Shown here piece by piece: positions 9,625 through 18,646 of a DNA stretch of 64,000 bases. The notes beneath the pieces were generated by a model. The model was not told the DNA's origin and did no database searches. It saw only the letters and a list, made by a program, of their open reading frames with translations. The position numbers and the translations under genes are program-made. Each line of letters opens with the position of its first letter. Within the stretch, counting starts at the first letter, position 1. The DNA comes from Tatumella saanichensis. Lineage in GTDB: Bacteria; Pseudomonadota; Gammaproteobacteria; Enterobacterales; Enterobacteriaceae. The stretch lies in assembly GCF_000439375.1 (NCBI RefSeq), contig NZ_ATMI01000056.1:29746-93745 (forward strand), in the 5' to 3' direction.

Positions 9625-11018
9625 CAGGCGGTGAGAATTTCCGAGCGTTGTAGGGCTGAAAAACCTAAAATCCAGCCCATGATTTTCGGCTCGGTTACGC
9701 AGAGCGGTGAAACCGGTGGCAGGATCAGGCCTTGTTCGGCGGCTCTACGGGTCAACAGACTTTCTTCGCCTACGAATAACTCGACAGTGAGTTGTAACCC
9801 CCCGCTGGCGGGCAAGATCCGTAGCGGTTGGGCAGTAAGCCTTTGCAGTTCTTCGGTCAGTAAGCGGCAGCGGCTGGCATACAGGGCGCGCATCCGCCGC
9901 AGATGTTGGGCAAATTGCCCCGATTGTATGAACGCGGCCGTGACAGCCTGAGGGAGCTGTGGCGAATGTCCATCCATCAGGGTACGAGCCTTGACGACGC
10001 TATCGGTCAGAGCCTGCGGCACGACCATCCAGGCCAAGCGTAGGGAAGGGAATAAGGTTTTGGAAAAGGTCCCCAGGGTGATCACCCGCTCATGGCGGTC
10101 ACCGCTCTGCAGTGCAGGCAGCGGATCTGCCTGATAATGAAACTCACCATCGTAATCATCCTCAATGATCCAGCTATTGGTTTTCTGCGCCCAGTCCAGC
10201 CATGCGCGGCGGCGTGCTTGGCTGAGTGACATTCCCAGAGGATATTGGTGCGCCGGGGTCAAATACACCAGCCGGGCAGGCGTGTCACTGATTATGGCTC
10301 CCTGCTCATCAAGCTGTAGCGGGCAGAGGTGGGCACCGGCCGCTAAGAAGGCATTCACTGCCCCGGGATAACAGACTTCTTCAACCAATACACTGTCTCC
10401 GGGGTCGAGCAGTAATTGACTTAGCAGCTGTAATCCCTGCTGCGAGCTACTGAGGATCACAATCTGTTGCGGCGTACACTGTATTTGCCGCGATAATCCG
10501 AGATAGGCGGAAAGGGCGGCCCGGAGATCACTCAGCCCCTGTGGATCGCCATAGCCCATCAGGGCAGTGCCACGGGTACGCAGCACCGATGCCGAAATTT
10601 TCTGCCACTCTGCCAGCGGAAACTCTCTGAGGTCAGGGCTACCGGCCGCAAAGGGCAACGGATGTCGTGGGTCATGGCAGCCACCGGTGGCCAGTATTTG
10701 CCTGCCCCGTGACGATAGCTGACGACGTGGTAGACCTCGGGGCGCAATCCGCGGCACTGGCCGGGCTTGGGTACTGACAAAGCTCCCCTTTCCTTGCTGC
10801 CGTGTGATCCAGCCTTCGCTCTCCAATTGGGCATAGGCAGCTTCGGTTGTGACTCTGGATAAGCCGAGATCTATCGCCAGTTGTCGGGTTGAGGGCATCT
10901 TTTGCCCTGAGATAAGAAATCCCTGATGAATAGCCCGTCGCACTGTTTCACAGACTTTCTCTCGGCGTGAGGTGACGGTCAGATCAGCAAATATCAGTAG
11001 CCAGGGGGAGGGGGTCAT
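9597..11018 (-). CDS. MocR-family transcriptional regulator (GntR HTH fused to aminotransferase fold)
   Basis: 473 residues. Residues about 18-82 form a GntR-type winged helix-turn-helix ([19 protein letters not shown], then [15 protein letters not shown]). Residues about 115-470 form a fold-type I aminotransferase domain with the PLP-binding lysine in [14 protein letters not shown] (Lys320) and the aspartate motif [10 protein letters not shown] near residue 288. Family members such as GabR, TauR and PdxR sense PLP or an amino-substrate bound to PLP and regulate a neighbouring gene. The divergent rhodanese gene is the likely target, and two direct repeats lie between them. It cannot be assigned to GabR, PdxR or TauR from sequence reading. 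It is absent from this place in E. coli, so it is an accessory insertion between yfcJ and flk. Confidence 0.88.
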   Translation of the reverse strand: MTPSPWLLIFADLTVTSRREKVCETVRRAIHQGFLISGQKMPSTRQLAIDLGLSRVTTEAAYAQLESEGWITRQQGKGSFVSTQARPVPRIAPRGLPRRQLSSRGRQILATGGCHDPRHPLPFAAGSPDLREFPLAEWQKISASVLRTRGTALMGYGDPQGLSDLRAALSAYLGLSRQIQCTPQQIVILSSSQQGLQLLSQLLLDPGDSVLVEEVCYPGAVNAFLAAGAHLCPLQLDEQGAIISDTPARLVYLTPAHQYPLGMSLSQARRRAWLDWAQKTNSWIIEDDYDGEFHYQADPLPALQSGDRHERVITLGTFSKTLFPSLRLAWMVVPQALTDSVVKARTLMDGHSPQLPQAVTAAFIQSGQFAQHLRRMRALYASRCRLLTEELQRLTAQPLRILPASGGLQLTVELFVGEESLLTRRAAEQGLILPPVSPLCVTEPKIMGWILGFSALQRSEILTACQALAALFR

Positions 11019-11022
11019 TGAG

Positions 11023-11055
11023 GTGGTCTTATCCTGAGCACGAAAGTGGTCTTAT
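11023..11055. promoter_or_regulatory. twin direct repeat, probable MocR-regulator operator
   Basis: GTGGTCTTAT occurs twice, at 11023-11032 and 11046-11055, in the same orientation with starts 23 bp apart (about two helical turns). The pair lies 5 bp upstream of the MocR-type gene start and 52 bp upstream of the rhodanese start. MocR proteins typically bind two spaced direct repeats, so this is the best operator candidate for autoregulation and control of the divergent gene. The binding itself is inference. Confidence 0.6.
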
Positions 11056-11106
11056 TAACGACAGTATCTGTGGATATTCTGTCTAAAACAACCATAGGGG
11101 ATAGGA

Positions 11107-11550
11107 ATGACACATCAGATGCTGTTACCTCAACTCTCGGCGGCAGAGACGTTAGCATTTTTGCAGCAGAAACTGGCCGTCTACACCGATGCTTGGGATT
11201 TGGCGGAGGCCCTACGGACAGGGGCTCCTGGTGTTCAAGTGCTGGATGTACGTGCCCCAGAGCGCTACCAGCAAGGGCATATCCCCGGTGCTGTCAGTTT
11301 CCCGCATCGGACTATGACCGCAGAGACGCTCGCGGCACTTGATCCTAATAAATGTTATATCACCTACTGCGACGGGATTGGGTGTAATGGTTCTACCAAG
11401 GGAGCGCTAAAATTAGCTAAGGCGGGGTTGTCGGTACGGGAATTGCTGGGCGGTCTGGATTTCTGGCTGCGTGACCAGCATCCGCAACTGAGCGGTGAAC
11501 TGCCGGGTGAATGGCCCGTGGCTGGCACGGGCAAGGAGTGTGGCTGTTAA
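11107..11550 (+). CDS. single-domain rhodanese-like protein
   Basis: 147 residues with one rhodanese domain (about residues 25-135). The start-of-domain signature VLDVRAPERYQQGHIPGAVSFPHR and the active-site strand YITYCDGIGCNGSTKGA are clear; Cys88 sits where rhodaneses carry the persulfide cysteine, with a second Cys93 five residues on, and the tail ends ECGC. Rhodaneses carry or transfer sulfane sulfur; this subfamily's acceptor is unknown. A GGGGATAGG ribosome binding site precedes the ATG. It is divergent from the MocR-type regulator, which probably controls it. Its stop codon interlocks with the flk stop in a shared TTAA. Confidence 0.87.
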   Translation: MTHQMLLPQLSAAETLAFLQQKLAVYTDAWDLAEALRTGAPGVQVLDVRAPERYQQGHIPGAVSFPHRTMTAETLAALDPNKCYITYCDGIGCNGSTKGALKLAKAGLSVRELLGGLDFWLRDQHPQLSGELPGEWPVAGTGKECGC

Positions 11551-12584
11551 AGCAGAGTGTAAGCAGCGAACAGAATAATCAGTATCACCATGACCCAACA
11601 TAACAGCGGGGTACGAGGCGCTACCGGTCGTGATGGGCATTCAACCGGTGGAGCACCGGTTGGCGTAGCTTCTTCACTGGCCGGTTTTGCCTTGGTCTGC
11701 TGTAGAGCATCCGCGCGGTGACGGAACAAGGCATTCAGTAACGCTTCGCCTTGGGCACCCGTTAAGGGTTGGTCAGCGGACAGCTGGAAATTTTGCTGTG
11801 CGTTGCGCGTGATTAACGCATGCTCTTGCGCTGACACCGGTTGTTTCAGCGATTGCAGTAAACTCTGGAGGGTCACCGCAGTGGTTTCGGTACTTAGGGC
11901 AAGACGTGCGCTCAGGTACTGTGACAGCAGCGGGTAATAGCGGGAAGGGATCGGATCACCATTTTTCAGGGCTATCAGGCTGAAAAGATTCTGCCAAACT
12001 GCGGCGTGCGTACCGCCACCCGCGATCGTCAGCTTGATCACCAGTTGCTGTAGGTAACGGTGCTCTGCGGGCAGTAGACTACGGTCACTGGCCGGGGTCA
12101 GTTGCGGCGATGGAATATCCATGCTGCCATTCTGTAAACTGCTCAACACCTGCTCCAACTGGGGGCGGGTTAGTGAGCTGAGTACTGTCTGGCCAAAATG
12201 ATGACGGATGTAATGACTCACTGCCTGACGGTTATTACCTTTCGGCAGTAGATCGGTCAGTTGCTGTAATAGCACCCGCTCAGAGTGGCTGTTTTGTGCT
12301 TGGCGTAATTTTTCCGACAGCCACTGTTCCGCTGCCGGGAAATGGCTGGACAGGAGTTCATTGTCATTTCTTACGCCCGCTTGATGACGGATCCCGGCCC
12401 ATAGTTCAGCGGATTTTAACGAACTGATCGCCATAATTTTGACAATAATTCTCTCCAGCGTCGTACGCTGCTCGGTGGTCAGCGGCGCAGCGGAAGCAGA
12501 AGAAGGAAAATCAGACGGATGAACAGAGGAGGTTCTGTCATCCGTGGCCTCAGAAGGGCCGCGGAGTGGTTGCATGACAATCAT
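11547..12584 (-). CDS. flk: Flk, flagellar assembly checkpoint protein
   Basis: Homologue of E. coli/Salmonella Flk (RflH), an inner-membrane protein that prevents premature secretion of late flagellar substrates into the periplasm and couples to P- and L-ring assembly. 345 residues against 331. The match covers the N-terminal motif GIRHQAG, the segment HFPAAEQWL, the strongly conserved KGNNRQAVSHYIRHHFGQT and DRSLLPAEHRYLQQLV, and a single C-terminal membrane anchor (TPLLCWVMVILIILFAAYTLL, tail-anchored). An alternative start at 12575 (MQPLRGP) resembles the E. coli N-terminus and is equally possible. It implies a flagellated organism. Confidence 0.9.
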   Translation of the reverse strand: MIVMQPLRGPSEATDDRTSSVHPSDFPSSASAAPLTTEQRTTLERIIVKIMAISSLKSAELWAGIRHQAGVRNDNELLSSHFPAAEQWLSEKLRQAQNSHSERVLLQQLTDLLPKGNNRQAVSHYIRHHFGQTVLSSLTRPQLEQVLSSLQNGSMDIPSPQLTPASDRSLLPAEHRYLQQLVIKLTIAGGGTHAAVWQNLFSLIALKNGDPIPSRYYPLLSQYLSARLALSTETTAVTLQSLLQSLKQPVSAQEHALITRNAQQNFQLSADQPLTGAQGEALLNALFRHRADALQQTKAKPASEEATPTGAPPVECPSRPVAPRTPLLCWVMVILIILFAAYTLL

Positions 12585-12703
12585 TCCAGCAAAAGAGGTT
12601 TCAGGCCGGGGGTGAGCCGGAGTGGAGTCCGGTTATGATAACAATCCCCCCGCCAAATCCCAAGTGCCGCGGAGAGAATAGTCGCTATTTCTGTGTGAAA
12701 ACG

Positions 12704-13609
12704 TCAGTAGGAACCTATGGCTTTACTGGGGCGACGTAACGGGATACGCAACCGTTGAGCTAGGATCACACCCGCCAGGGTAAGTCCCCCGCCGGTGAGA
12801 TGCCAGCTGTGTAGCTGTTCATGTAAGAACAAAATGGCAATCACCGCGGTAAACAGTGGCGATAAATTCAGGAAAATACTGGCGGTATTGGCACCAAGAC
12901 GGATAACGCCTTGGATCCACAGATAGGGTGCCAAGATAGAGGCAGGTAACGCCGCAAACAGCACTAATGGCAGGTTCTGAGCGGTCAAGTGGATATCCGT
13001 GGTATGCACAAACCCCGGGATCAGCATAAGCACCGCAAATAAGATCTGCATATACAGACTTTGCCAGTGGGGCAGGCGACTGAGGTCAGCGGCCCAGCGT
13101 TTGGTTAACACCCCGTACAGTGCATAGGCCGCCGCGGCCGCCAGCATCAAAATCTCCCCTTTTCCTAACCCTTGATGCAGTAACTGGGCGGGATGCCCCT
13201 GACTGACCAGTAGGGTCAGGCCACAGAGCGACAACAGCGCCCCACTGATAATGCCCAGGGTGGGGGTAAGGCGCAAAAAGAACAGGCTGAATACTACTGT
13301 CAGCAACGGAATACTGGCGACCAGTATTCCAATAAACAGGGCACTGACCGTTTGCGCGGCGTAATAGGCAAGGCTTTGATAGAGCACCATTCCCAGGGCA
13401 CCGAGGGTCAGCAATTTTAGCAAGTTACCCCGTAAGGCGGCCCGATGACGGATCAGACCAGGCAGTGTCAGGGGGGTCAGAACCAGCAGGGCGATTGCCC
13501 AGCGGTAAAAGGAGATGGCTTCCGGGGTGATCAGCCCAACTGTCATCTTACTGACCACAGAGTTGACCGCCCAGATCACTACGGCGCCCAACGGGAATAA
13601 AAAATTCAT
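12704..13609 (-). CDS. EamA/DMT-family inner-membrane transporter
   Basis: 301-residue drug/metabolite transporter with two EamA repeats, about residues 3-135 and 150-290, giving ten predicted membrane segments. Typical features are the N-terminal LFPLGAVVIWAVNSVVSKM, the first-half end VASIPLLTVVFSLFFL and the repeat-two LSPLFTAVIAILFLHEQL. The substrate cannot be inferred; family members export amino acids, metabolites or drugs. It sits alone between flk and pdxB, where E. coli has no gene, so it is an accessory insertion. A small hairpin (TGCCGT/ACGGCA at 13635-13650) lies just upstream of its start. Confidence 0.85.
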   Translation of the reverse strand: MNFLFPLGAVVIWAVNSVVSKMTVGLITPEAISFYRWAIALLVLTPLTLPGLIRHRAALRGNLLKLLTLGALGMVLYQSLAYYAAQTVSALFIGILVASIPLLTVVFSLFFLRLTPTLGIISGALLSLCGLTLLVSQGHPAQLLHQGLGKGEILMLAAAAAYALYGVLTKRWAADLSRLPHWQSLYMQILFAVLMLIPGFVHTTDIHLTAQNLPLVLFAALPASILAPYLWIQGVIRLGANTASIFLNLSPLFTAVIAILFLHEQLHSWHLTGGGLTLAGVILAQRLRIPLRRPSKAIGSY

Positions 13610-13804
13610 AACCGATCCTTAATACGTCACAACCTGCCGTGCGGACGGCAAGTACAGAGAAAAAATCAGCGAATCATTTTTCGCGCCCTAAGATGACCGG
13701 ATCTGGGGGAGTAAAGCAAGGGCTGTGACCCATAATCACGGATGTTTTCGCGCAAGCTTTATGCCAGAATGTTCACAAATTTCAGCCACCACAGGATCTG
13801 TGCA

Positions 13805-14941
13805 GTGAAAATTGTTGTTGATGAAAATATGCCCTATGCCCGCGAACTGTTCAGCCAGCTTGGCGATGTCGATGCTGTCGCAGGGCGTTCGCTGACCCGT
13901 GAACAATTGACCTCTGCCGATGCCTTGATGGTCCGCTCGATCACTCAGGTGGATCAGGGATTACTGGAACAGACAGCAGTACGCTTTGTCGGTACCGCTA
14001 CCGCCGGGATGGATCATCTGAATACCGCGGATTTAGATGCAGCAGGTATCGCCTGGTCAGCCGCACCGGGGTGCAATGCGATTGCGGTGGTGGAGTATGT
14101 GTTCTCCGCATTATTGATGCTGGCGGAGCGCGATAACTTTCAACTGACTGACCGAACCGTGGGGATTGTTGGGGCCGGTAATGTAGGTGGACGCCTGCAG
14201 CGCCGTCTAGAAGCACTGGGGATCCGCACCCTGATTTGTGACCCGCCACGGGCTGATCGTGGTGACCAGGGTGAGTTTCACTCGTTGCAGACGTTAGTGG
14301 AACAGGCAGATGTGATCACCTTCCACACGCCGCTGTTCAAAACAGGGCAGTACAAAACTCTGCATATGGCCGACGAAACCTTACTGGACGCATTGTTGCC
14401 AGGCACCATATTGATCAATGCATGCCGCGGACCGGTGGTGGACAATCAAGCATTACTGTCTGTGCTGGAGCGGCGCACCGATCTGTCGGTGGTACTGGAT
14501 GTTTGGGAACCAGAGCCTGAACTGTCACTGCCGTTGCTGGCAAAAGTGGATATCGGTACCGCCCATATCGCCGGATATACCTTAGAAGGTAAAGCCCGTG
14601 GCACCACCCAAGTCTTTGAAGCTTGGTCGGCGTTTATTGGTCAGCCACAGCAGGTGGCGTTAGCCGACCTATTACCCGCACCGGAGATCCGCGAAATCAC
14701 GGTCAGCGGCGAGTATCAACAGTCTCTGCTAAAACGTCTGGCCCATCTGGTGTATGATGTGCGGCTCGATGATGCACAGTTGCGTGCAGTGGCAGCCGTG
14801 CCCGGTGAATTTGACCGTCTGCGTAAGCAGTACTGGGAGCGTCGTGAATGGTCATCATTGCAGGTTAACTGCGATAACGCTGCCACGGCTGAAAAACTTC
14901 AGCAACTGGGCTTCACGACAATATTTACCGGTGATTGCTGA
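13805..14941 (+). CDS. pdxB: PdxB, erythronate-4-phosphate dehydrogenase
   Basis: Oxidises 4-phospho-D-erythronate in the DXP-dependent pyridoxal 5'-phosphate pathway. D-isomer 2-hydroxyacid dehydrogenase fold: NAD-binding Rossmann motif [20 protein letters not shown], the catalytic Arg in [10 protein letters not shown], Glu in [10 protein letters not shown] and His in [17 protein letters not shown]. The start is taken as GTG at 13805 ([14 protein letters not shown]), which gives 378 residues, exactly the E. coli length, with AGGA 8 bases upstream; an in-frame ATG at 13742 would add 21 unrelated residues. Followed by usg-truA-dedA in the same direction. Confidence 0.96.
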   Translation: MKIVVDENMPYARELFSQLGDVDAVAGRSLTREQLTSADALMVRSITQVDQGLLEQTAVRFVGTATAGMDHLNTADLDAAGIAWSAAPGCNAIAVVEYVFSALLMLAERDNFQLTDRTVGIVGAGNVGGRLQRRLEALGIRTLICDPPRADRGDQGEFHSLQTLVEQADVITFHTPLFKTGQYKTLHMADETLLDALLPGTILINACRGPVVDNQALLSVLERRTDLSVVLDVWEPEPELSLPLLAKVDIGTAHIAGYTLEGKARGTTQVFEAWSAFIGQPQQVALADLLPAPEIREITVSGEYQQSLLKRLAHLVYDVRLDDAQLRAVAAVPGEFDRLRKQYWERREWSSLQVNCDNAATAEKLQQLGFTTIFTGDC

Positions 14942-14970
14942 TCCCTACAGCGATACCCCTTTTTATTCAG

Positions 14971-14997
14971 GCGGTGTAATACACCGCTTTATTTTTT
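14971..14997 (+). terminator. intrinsic terminator or attenuator between pdxB and usg
   Basis: GCGGTGT (14971-14977) pairs with ACACCGC (14981-14987) around AAT, followed by TTTATTTTTTG. Its place inside the conserved pdxB-usg-truA-dedA cluster suggests partial termination lowering downstream expression. Confidence 0.75.
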
Positions 14998-15017
14998 GTT
15001 TTCTGGAGTAATTCAAC

Positions 15018-16025
15018 ATGTCTGACGGCTGGAATATCGCTGTTTTAGGAGCAACCGGTGCTGTGGGCCGCGCGGTACTGGAGTTGTTAACGGAGCGTCA
15101 GTTCCCGGTTGGCGAATTATTTTTATTAGCCACTGAGAACAGTGCCGGAGAAACGGTACGTGTTGACAGTAAAAATTGCATCGTCACCGATGCCGGTGAC
15201 TTTGACTGGTCCCAGGCGCAATTGGCCTTTTTTGTCGCCGGCACTGACGCCTCTGGGCAATATGCTGAACAGGCGGCCAACGCTGGATGTCTGGTGATTG
15301 ACAGCAGTTCGCTGTTTGCCTTGTCACCGGATGTGCCGCTGGTGGTGGCCGATGTCAACCCGCAAGTGCTGGCTGACTACCGCAATCGTAATATTGTGTC
15401 GGTGGCCGACAGCTTGGTCAGTCAGCTGCTGTGTGCCCTTAAGCCGGTGATGGACAATGCTGGCCTGGGCCGCTTACAGGTGACTAACCTGATCAGCGCC
15501 TCCAGCCATGGTAAAGCCGCGGTGGATGGATTGGCAGGAGAGAGCGCCCGCTTACTGAACGGTGTGCCCGCAGAGCAGCACTATTTTGGTCGCCAGTTGG
15601 CGTTTAACCTGTTACCACTGGTACCGGACGAGCAGGGGAGCGTAGCAGCTAATCGCCGTATGGTCGATCAGGTGCGTAAAATCCTGCAGGATGAAGGTTT
15701 GCCAGTATCAGTCAGTTCAGTCCAGACGCCGGTATTCTACGGCAATGCTCAAAGTGTTCAGGTCGAAACCTTACGTCCCTACTCGGCAGACGAAGCTCGC
15801 GGTGATCTGATGCAAGTTAGCGATATTCAACTTAGCGATGAAGATGACTATCCGACTCCCGTCGGTGATGCCATTGGTAATGGTGCCCTTTGCCTGGGTG
15901 CCGTACATAACGATTATGGTATTCCTGAACAGTTGCAGTTTTGGTCAGTGGCCGACAATGTCCGTTTCGGTGGTGCCTTAATGGCCGTCAAAGTCGCTGA
16001 GCGTCTGGTGCAGGAGTATCTGTAA
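15018..16025 (+). CDS. usg: Usg, semialdehyde-dehydrogenase-like protein without catalytic cysteine
   Basis: 335 residues, close to E. coli Usg (337). The fold is that of aspartate-semialdehyde dehydrogenase: N-terminal NAD(P)-binding motif [19 protein letters not shown] and C-terminal [19 protein letters not shown]. At the position of the catalytic cysteine of true dehydrogenases (N-C-S/T motif) this protein has Ser132 in VADSLVSQ, as E. coli Usg does, so it is not expected to have dehydrogenase activity. Function is unknown; it is cotranscribed with truA in E. coli and ends 2 bp before truA here. Confidence 0.93.
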   Translation: MSDGWNIAVLGATGAVGRAVLELLTERQFPVGELFLLATENSAGETVRVDSKNCIVTDAGDFDWSQAQLAFFVAGTDASGQYAEQAANAGCLVIDSSSLFALSPDVPLVVADVNPQVLADYRNRNIVSVADSLVSQLLCALKPVMDNAGLGRLQVTNLISASSHGKAAVDGLAGESARLLNGVPAEQHYFGRQLAFNLLPLVPDEQGSVAANRRMVDQVRKILQDEGLPVSVSSVQTPVFYGNAQSVQVETLRPYSADEARGDLMQVSDIQLSDEDDYPTPVGDAIGNGALCLGAVHNDYGIPEQLQFWSVADNVRFGGALMAVKVAERLVQEYL

Positions 16026-16027
16026 GT

Positions 16028-16858
16028 ATGTCTGAGGTGAAAACACTGAAGATAGCGCTCGGGGTTGAGTATGATGGCAGCAGTTATTATGGCTGGCAGC
16101 GTCAGCCGGATGTCCGCAGCGTACAGGGCTACCTTGAGAAGGCATTATCCAAAGTGGCTGACCATGAAGTGAATGTGTTTTGTGCGGGCCGCACCGATGC
16201 TGGCGTGCACGGCACCGGCCAAGTGGTTCACTTTGAAACTACCGCGCAGCGTGCTGATGGCGCATGGACGTTAGGCGTCAATGCTAATTTACCCAAAGAC
16301 ATCGCCGTTCGCTGGGTAAAAACCGTCGCTGAAGATTTTCATGCACGCTTCAGTGCTACTGCCCGCCGCTACCGTTATATTATTTATAACCAGCGGTTGC
16401 GCCCGGCGATCCTCGGGCAGGGGATCACGCATTTTTATCATCCTCTGGATGCTGAAGCAATGCACCGAGCGGCGCAAAGTCTGTTAGGCGAGAATGATTT
16501 CACCTCCTTTCGTGCCGTGCATTGTCAGTCGCGGACCCCGTGGCGCAATATCAGCCACGTGCAGGTCTGGCGGCAGGGTGCTTTTGTGATCATCGACATA
16601 AAAGCCAATGCATTTGTCCATCATATGGTGCGCAACATTGTCGGCAGTTTGATGGAAGTCGGCTGTGGTAATCGCCCGGAATCCTGGATGGCAGAGTTGT
16701 TGGCGGCTAAAGACCGAAAACTCGCTGCCGCTACCGCACGGGCGGAAGGGCTTTATCTGGTGGAAGTGGATTATCCGCCACAGTTTGAATTACCTCGTCC
16801 GGCTCCCGGCCCGCTGTTTTTGATGCAGGATAATGCTGCTTTTACAAAGGTTAACTGA
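16028..16858 (+). CDS. truA: TruA, tRNA pseudouridine(38-40) synthase
   Basis: Isomerises uridines 38, 39 and 40 in the tRNA anticodon stem-loop. 276 residues. The catalytic aspartate (Asp57) lies in the motif [18 protein letters not shown]; other conserved stretches are [16 protein letters not shown] at the N-terminus, [18 protein letters not shown] and [17 protein letters not shown]. It starts 2 bp after usg and ends 2 bp before dedA, so the three are almost certainly translated from one mRNA. Confidence 0.97.
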   Translation: MSEVKTLKIALGVEYDGSSYYGWQRQPDVRSVQGYLEKALSKVADHEVNVFCAGRTDAGVHGTGQVVHFETTAQRADGAWTLGVNANLPKDIAVRWVKTVAEDFHARFSATARRYRYIIYNQRLRPAILGQGITHFYHPLDAEAMHRAAQSLLGENDFTSFRAVHCQSRTPWRNISHVQVWRQGAFVIIDIKANAFVHHMVRNIVGSLMEVGCGNRPESWMAELLAAKDRKLAAATARAEGLYLVEVDYPPQFELPRPAPGPLFLMQDNAAFTKVN

Positions 16859-16860
16859 CC

Positions 16861-17517
16861 ATGGAATATATCCATTTTATCATTGATTTTATCCTGCACA
16901 TCGATGTGCATCTGGCACAGCTGGTGGCAAACTATGGACTGTGGATTTACGCGATCTTGTTTGTGATCATCTTCTGCGAAACTGGTCTGGTAGTGACACC
17001 TTTCCTACCTGGAGACTCGCTGTTGTTTGTCGGTGGTGCGCTGGCCGCTCTGCCTAGTAATGATCTCAATATTCATTTGCTGCTAGCGGTTATCGTGGTG
17101 GCCGCTATTCTCGGTGATGCGGTGAATTACAGTATTGGCCGGCTATTTGGTGAGAAACTGTTCAGTAATCCTCAGTCCAAAATTTTTCGTCGTAGTTACT
17201 TGGAAAAAACCTACGGGTTCTATGATAAACACGGCGGAAAAACGATTATACTGGCGCGCTTTATTCCTATTGTCCGGACTTTTGCACCGTTTGTCGCGGG
17301 TATGGGTAAAATGTCTTACCGCCGTTTCGGGCTGTTCAACATTGCCGGCGCATTGGCATGGGTTCTGCTGTTCGGCTATGCCGGTTACCTGTTCGGTGAC
17401 CTGCCGGTGGTGCAGAAAAACCTTAACTTACTGATCGTTGCCATTATTGTGGTGTCGGTCCTGCCGGGCCTGATTGAGTTCTGGCGGCAGCGTAGAAAGA
17501 TGAGTACAGAAAAATAG
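16861..17517 (+). CDS. dedA: DedA, inner-membrane DedA/VTT-family protein
   Basis: 218-residue polytopic membrane protein of the DedA (SNARE-associated, VTT) family; recent work on the family points to phospholipid or undecaprenyl-phosphate flipping and membrane homeostasis. Visible family features are [39 protein letters not shown] and the arginine-bearing [25 protein letters not shown] re-entrant region. It starts 2 bp after truA. The paralogue cannot be told apart with certainty from YqjA/YghB types, but position and length match E. coli dedA. Confidence 0.94.
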   Translation: MEYIHFIIDFILHIDVHLAQLVANYGLWIYAILFVIIFCETGLVVTPFLPGDSLLFVGGALAALPSNDLNIHLLLAVIVVAAILGDAVNYSIGRLFGEKLFSNPQSKIFRRSYLEKTYGFYDKHGGKTIILARFIPIVRTFAPFVAGMGKMSYRRFGLFNIAGALAWVLLFGYAGYLFGDLPVVQKNLNLLIVAIIVVSVLPGLIEFWRQRRKMSTEK

Positions 17518-17553
17518 TTTTTTCTGTAGGACGACGACCGCTCAACCAGATTT

Positions 17554-17562
17554 TTATCCACA
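17554..17562 (+). promoter_or_regulatory. isolated consensus DnaA box upstream of accD
   Basis: TTATCCACA, an exact DnaA box, lies 108 bp upstream of the accD start. About half an exact match is expected by chance in a window of this size on both strands, so its role is doubtful. Confidence 0.3.
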
Positions 17563-17669
17563 GTGCCGACAGGTTGTGGTTTAATGGGCGTCATTTAGCG
17601 GCTGTTGAATAAAAATTCAGCAGGAACAATATCACTGGAAAAACCCAGGTTCAAACAGAAAGGTCATCA

Positions 17670-18581
17670 ATGAGCTGGATTGAACGAATTCTTAGTAAGA
17701 ACAATGTCACCCCGACGCGGAAAGCGAACATTCCTGAAGGGGTATGGACCAAATGTGACAGTTGTGAGCAGGTTCTGTATCGTGCAGAACTAGAGCGCAA
17801 CTTGGAAGTCTGCCCGAAATGTGATCATCACATGCGTATGCATGCCCGTGATCGCCTGACCCACTTTATGGATCAAGATACTCTGACTGAGCTGGGTAGC
17901 GAGCTGGAACCGAAAGATGTATTAAAGTTCCGTGATTCCAAGAAGTATAAAGATCGCATCCTAGCGGCACAGAAAAGTACCGGTGAGAAAGATGCTCTGG
18001 TGGTCATGAAGGGTGAGCTGCACGGCATGCCAGTTGTGGCTGCGGCCTTTGAGTTTGCCTTTATGGGTGGCTCGATGGGATCAGTGGTCGGGGCTCGTTT
18101 TATCCGTGGTGTCGAATATGCCTTGGAAAATAACTGCCCATTTATCTGCTTCTCAGCCAGTGGCGGCGCCCGTATGCAGGAAGCATTGATGTCACTGATG
18201 CAGATGGCGAAAACCTCTGCTGCATTGGCTAAAATGCGTGAGCGTGGATTACCTTATATTTCGGTACTGACAGACCCAACCATGGGGGGCGTCTCCGCCA
18301 GTTTCGCGATGCTGGGTGATCTTAACGTAGCTGAGCCGAAAGCGTTGATCGGTTTCGCAGGACCGCGTGTTATCGAACAGACGGTGCGTGAAAAACTGCC
18401 GCCGGGCTTCCAGCGCAGTGAGTTCCTGATCGAGAAAGGGGCGATTGATATGATTATTCGTCGTCCTGAAATGCGCTACAGGTTGGCCAGCTTACTAGCG
18501 AAGATGATGAATCTGCCGGCACCGCTGCATGATGGCGAACAGCCTGAAGTAAAGGCCGAACCGGAACAGAATGACGCCTGA
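17670..18581 (+). CDS. accD: AccD, acetyl-CoA carboxylase carboxyltransferase subunit beta
   Basis: With AccA forms the carboxyltransferase that moves CO2 from carboxybiotin to acetyl-CoA, giving malonyl-CoA for fatty-acid synthesis. 303 residues (E. coli 304). The N-terminal zinc finger is complete: CDSCEQ and CPKCDHH, two CxxC pairs about 19 residues apart. The crotonase-like domain follows, with [16 protein letters not shown] and [19 protein letters not shown]. The divergent C-terminal tail is E/Q rich. It is preceded by a 152-bp gap and followed by a terminator. Confidence 0.98.
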   Translation: MSWIERILSKNNVTPTRKANIPEGVWTKCDSCEQVLYRAELERNLEVCPKCDHHMRMHARDRLTHFMDQDTLTELGSELEPKDVLKFRDSKKYKDRILAAQKSTGEKDALVVMKGELHGMPVVAAAFEFAFMGGSMGSVVGARFIRGVEYALENNCPFICFSASGGARMQEALMSLMQMAKTSAALAKMRERGLPYISVLTDPTMGGVSASFAMLGDLNVAEPKALIGFAGPRVIEQTVREKLPPGFQRSEFLIEKGAIDMIIRRPEMRYRLASLLAKMMNLPAPLHDGEQPEVKAEPEQNDA

Positions 18582-18590
18582 CACGTATGA

Positions 18591-18615
18591 AAAAGACGCT
18601 TTTATAGCGTCTTTT
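18591..18615 (+). terminator. accD intrinsic terminator
   Basis: AAAAGACGCT (18591-18600) pairs with AGCGTCTTTT (18606-18615) around TTTAT. The A/T-rich stem base supplies the U tract on the plus strand. Confidence 0.8.
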
Positions 18616-18646
18616 ACTTATGCACCGTATAACACTCTCGGGACCT

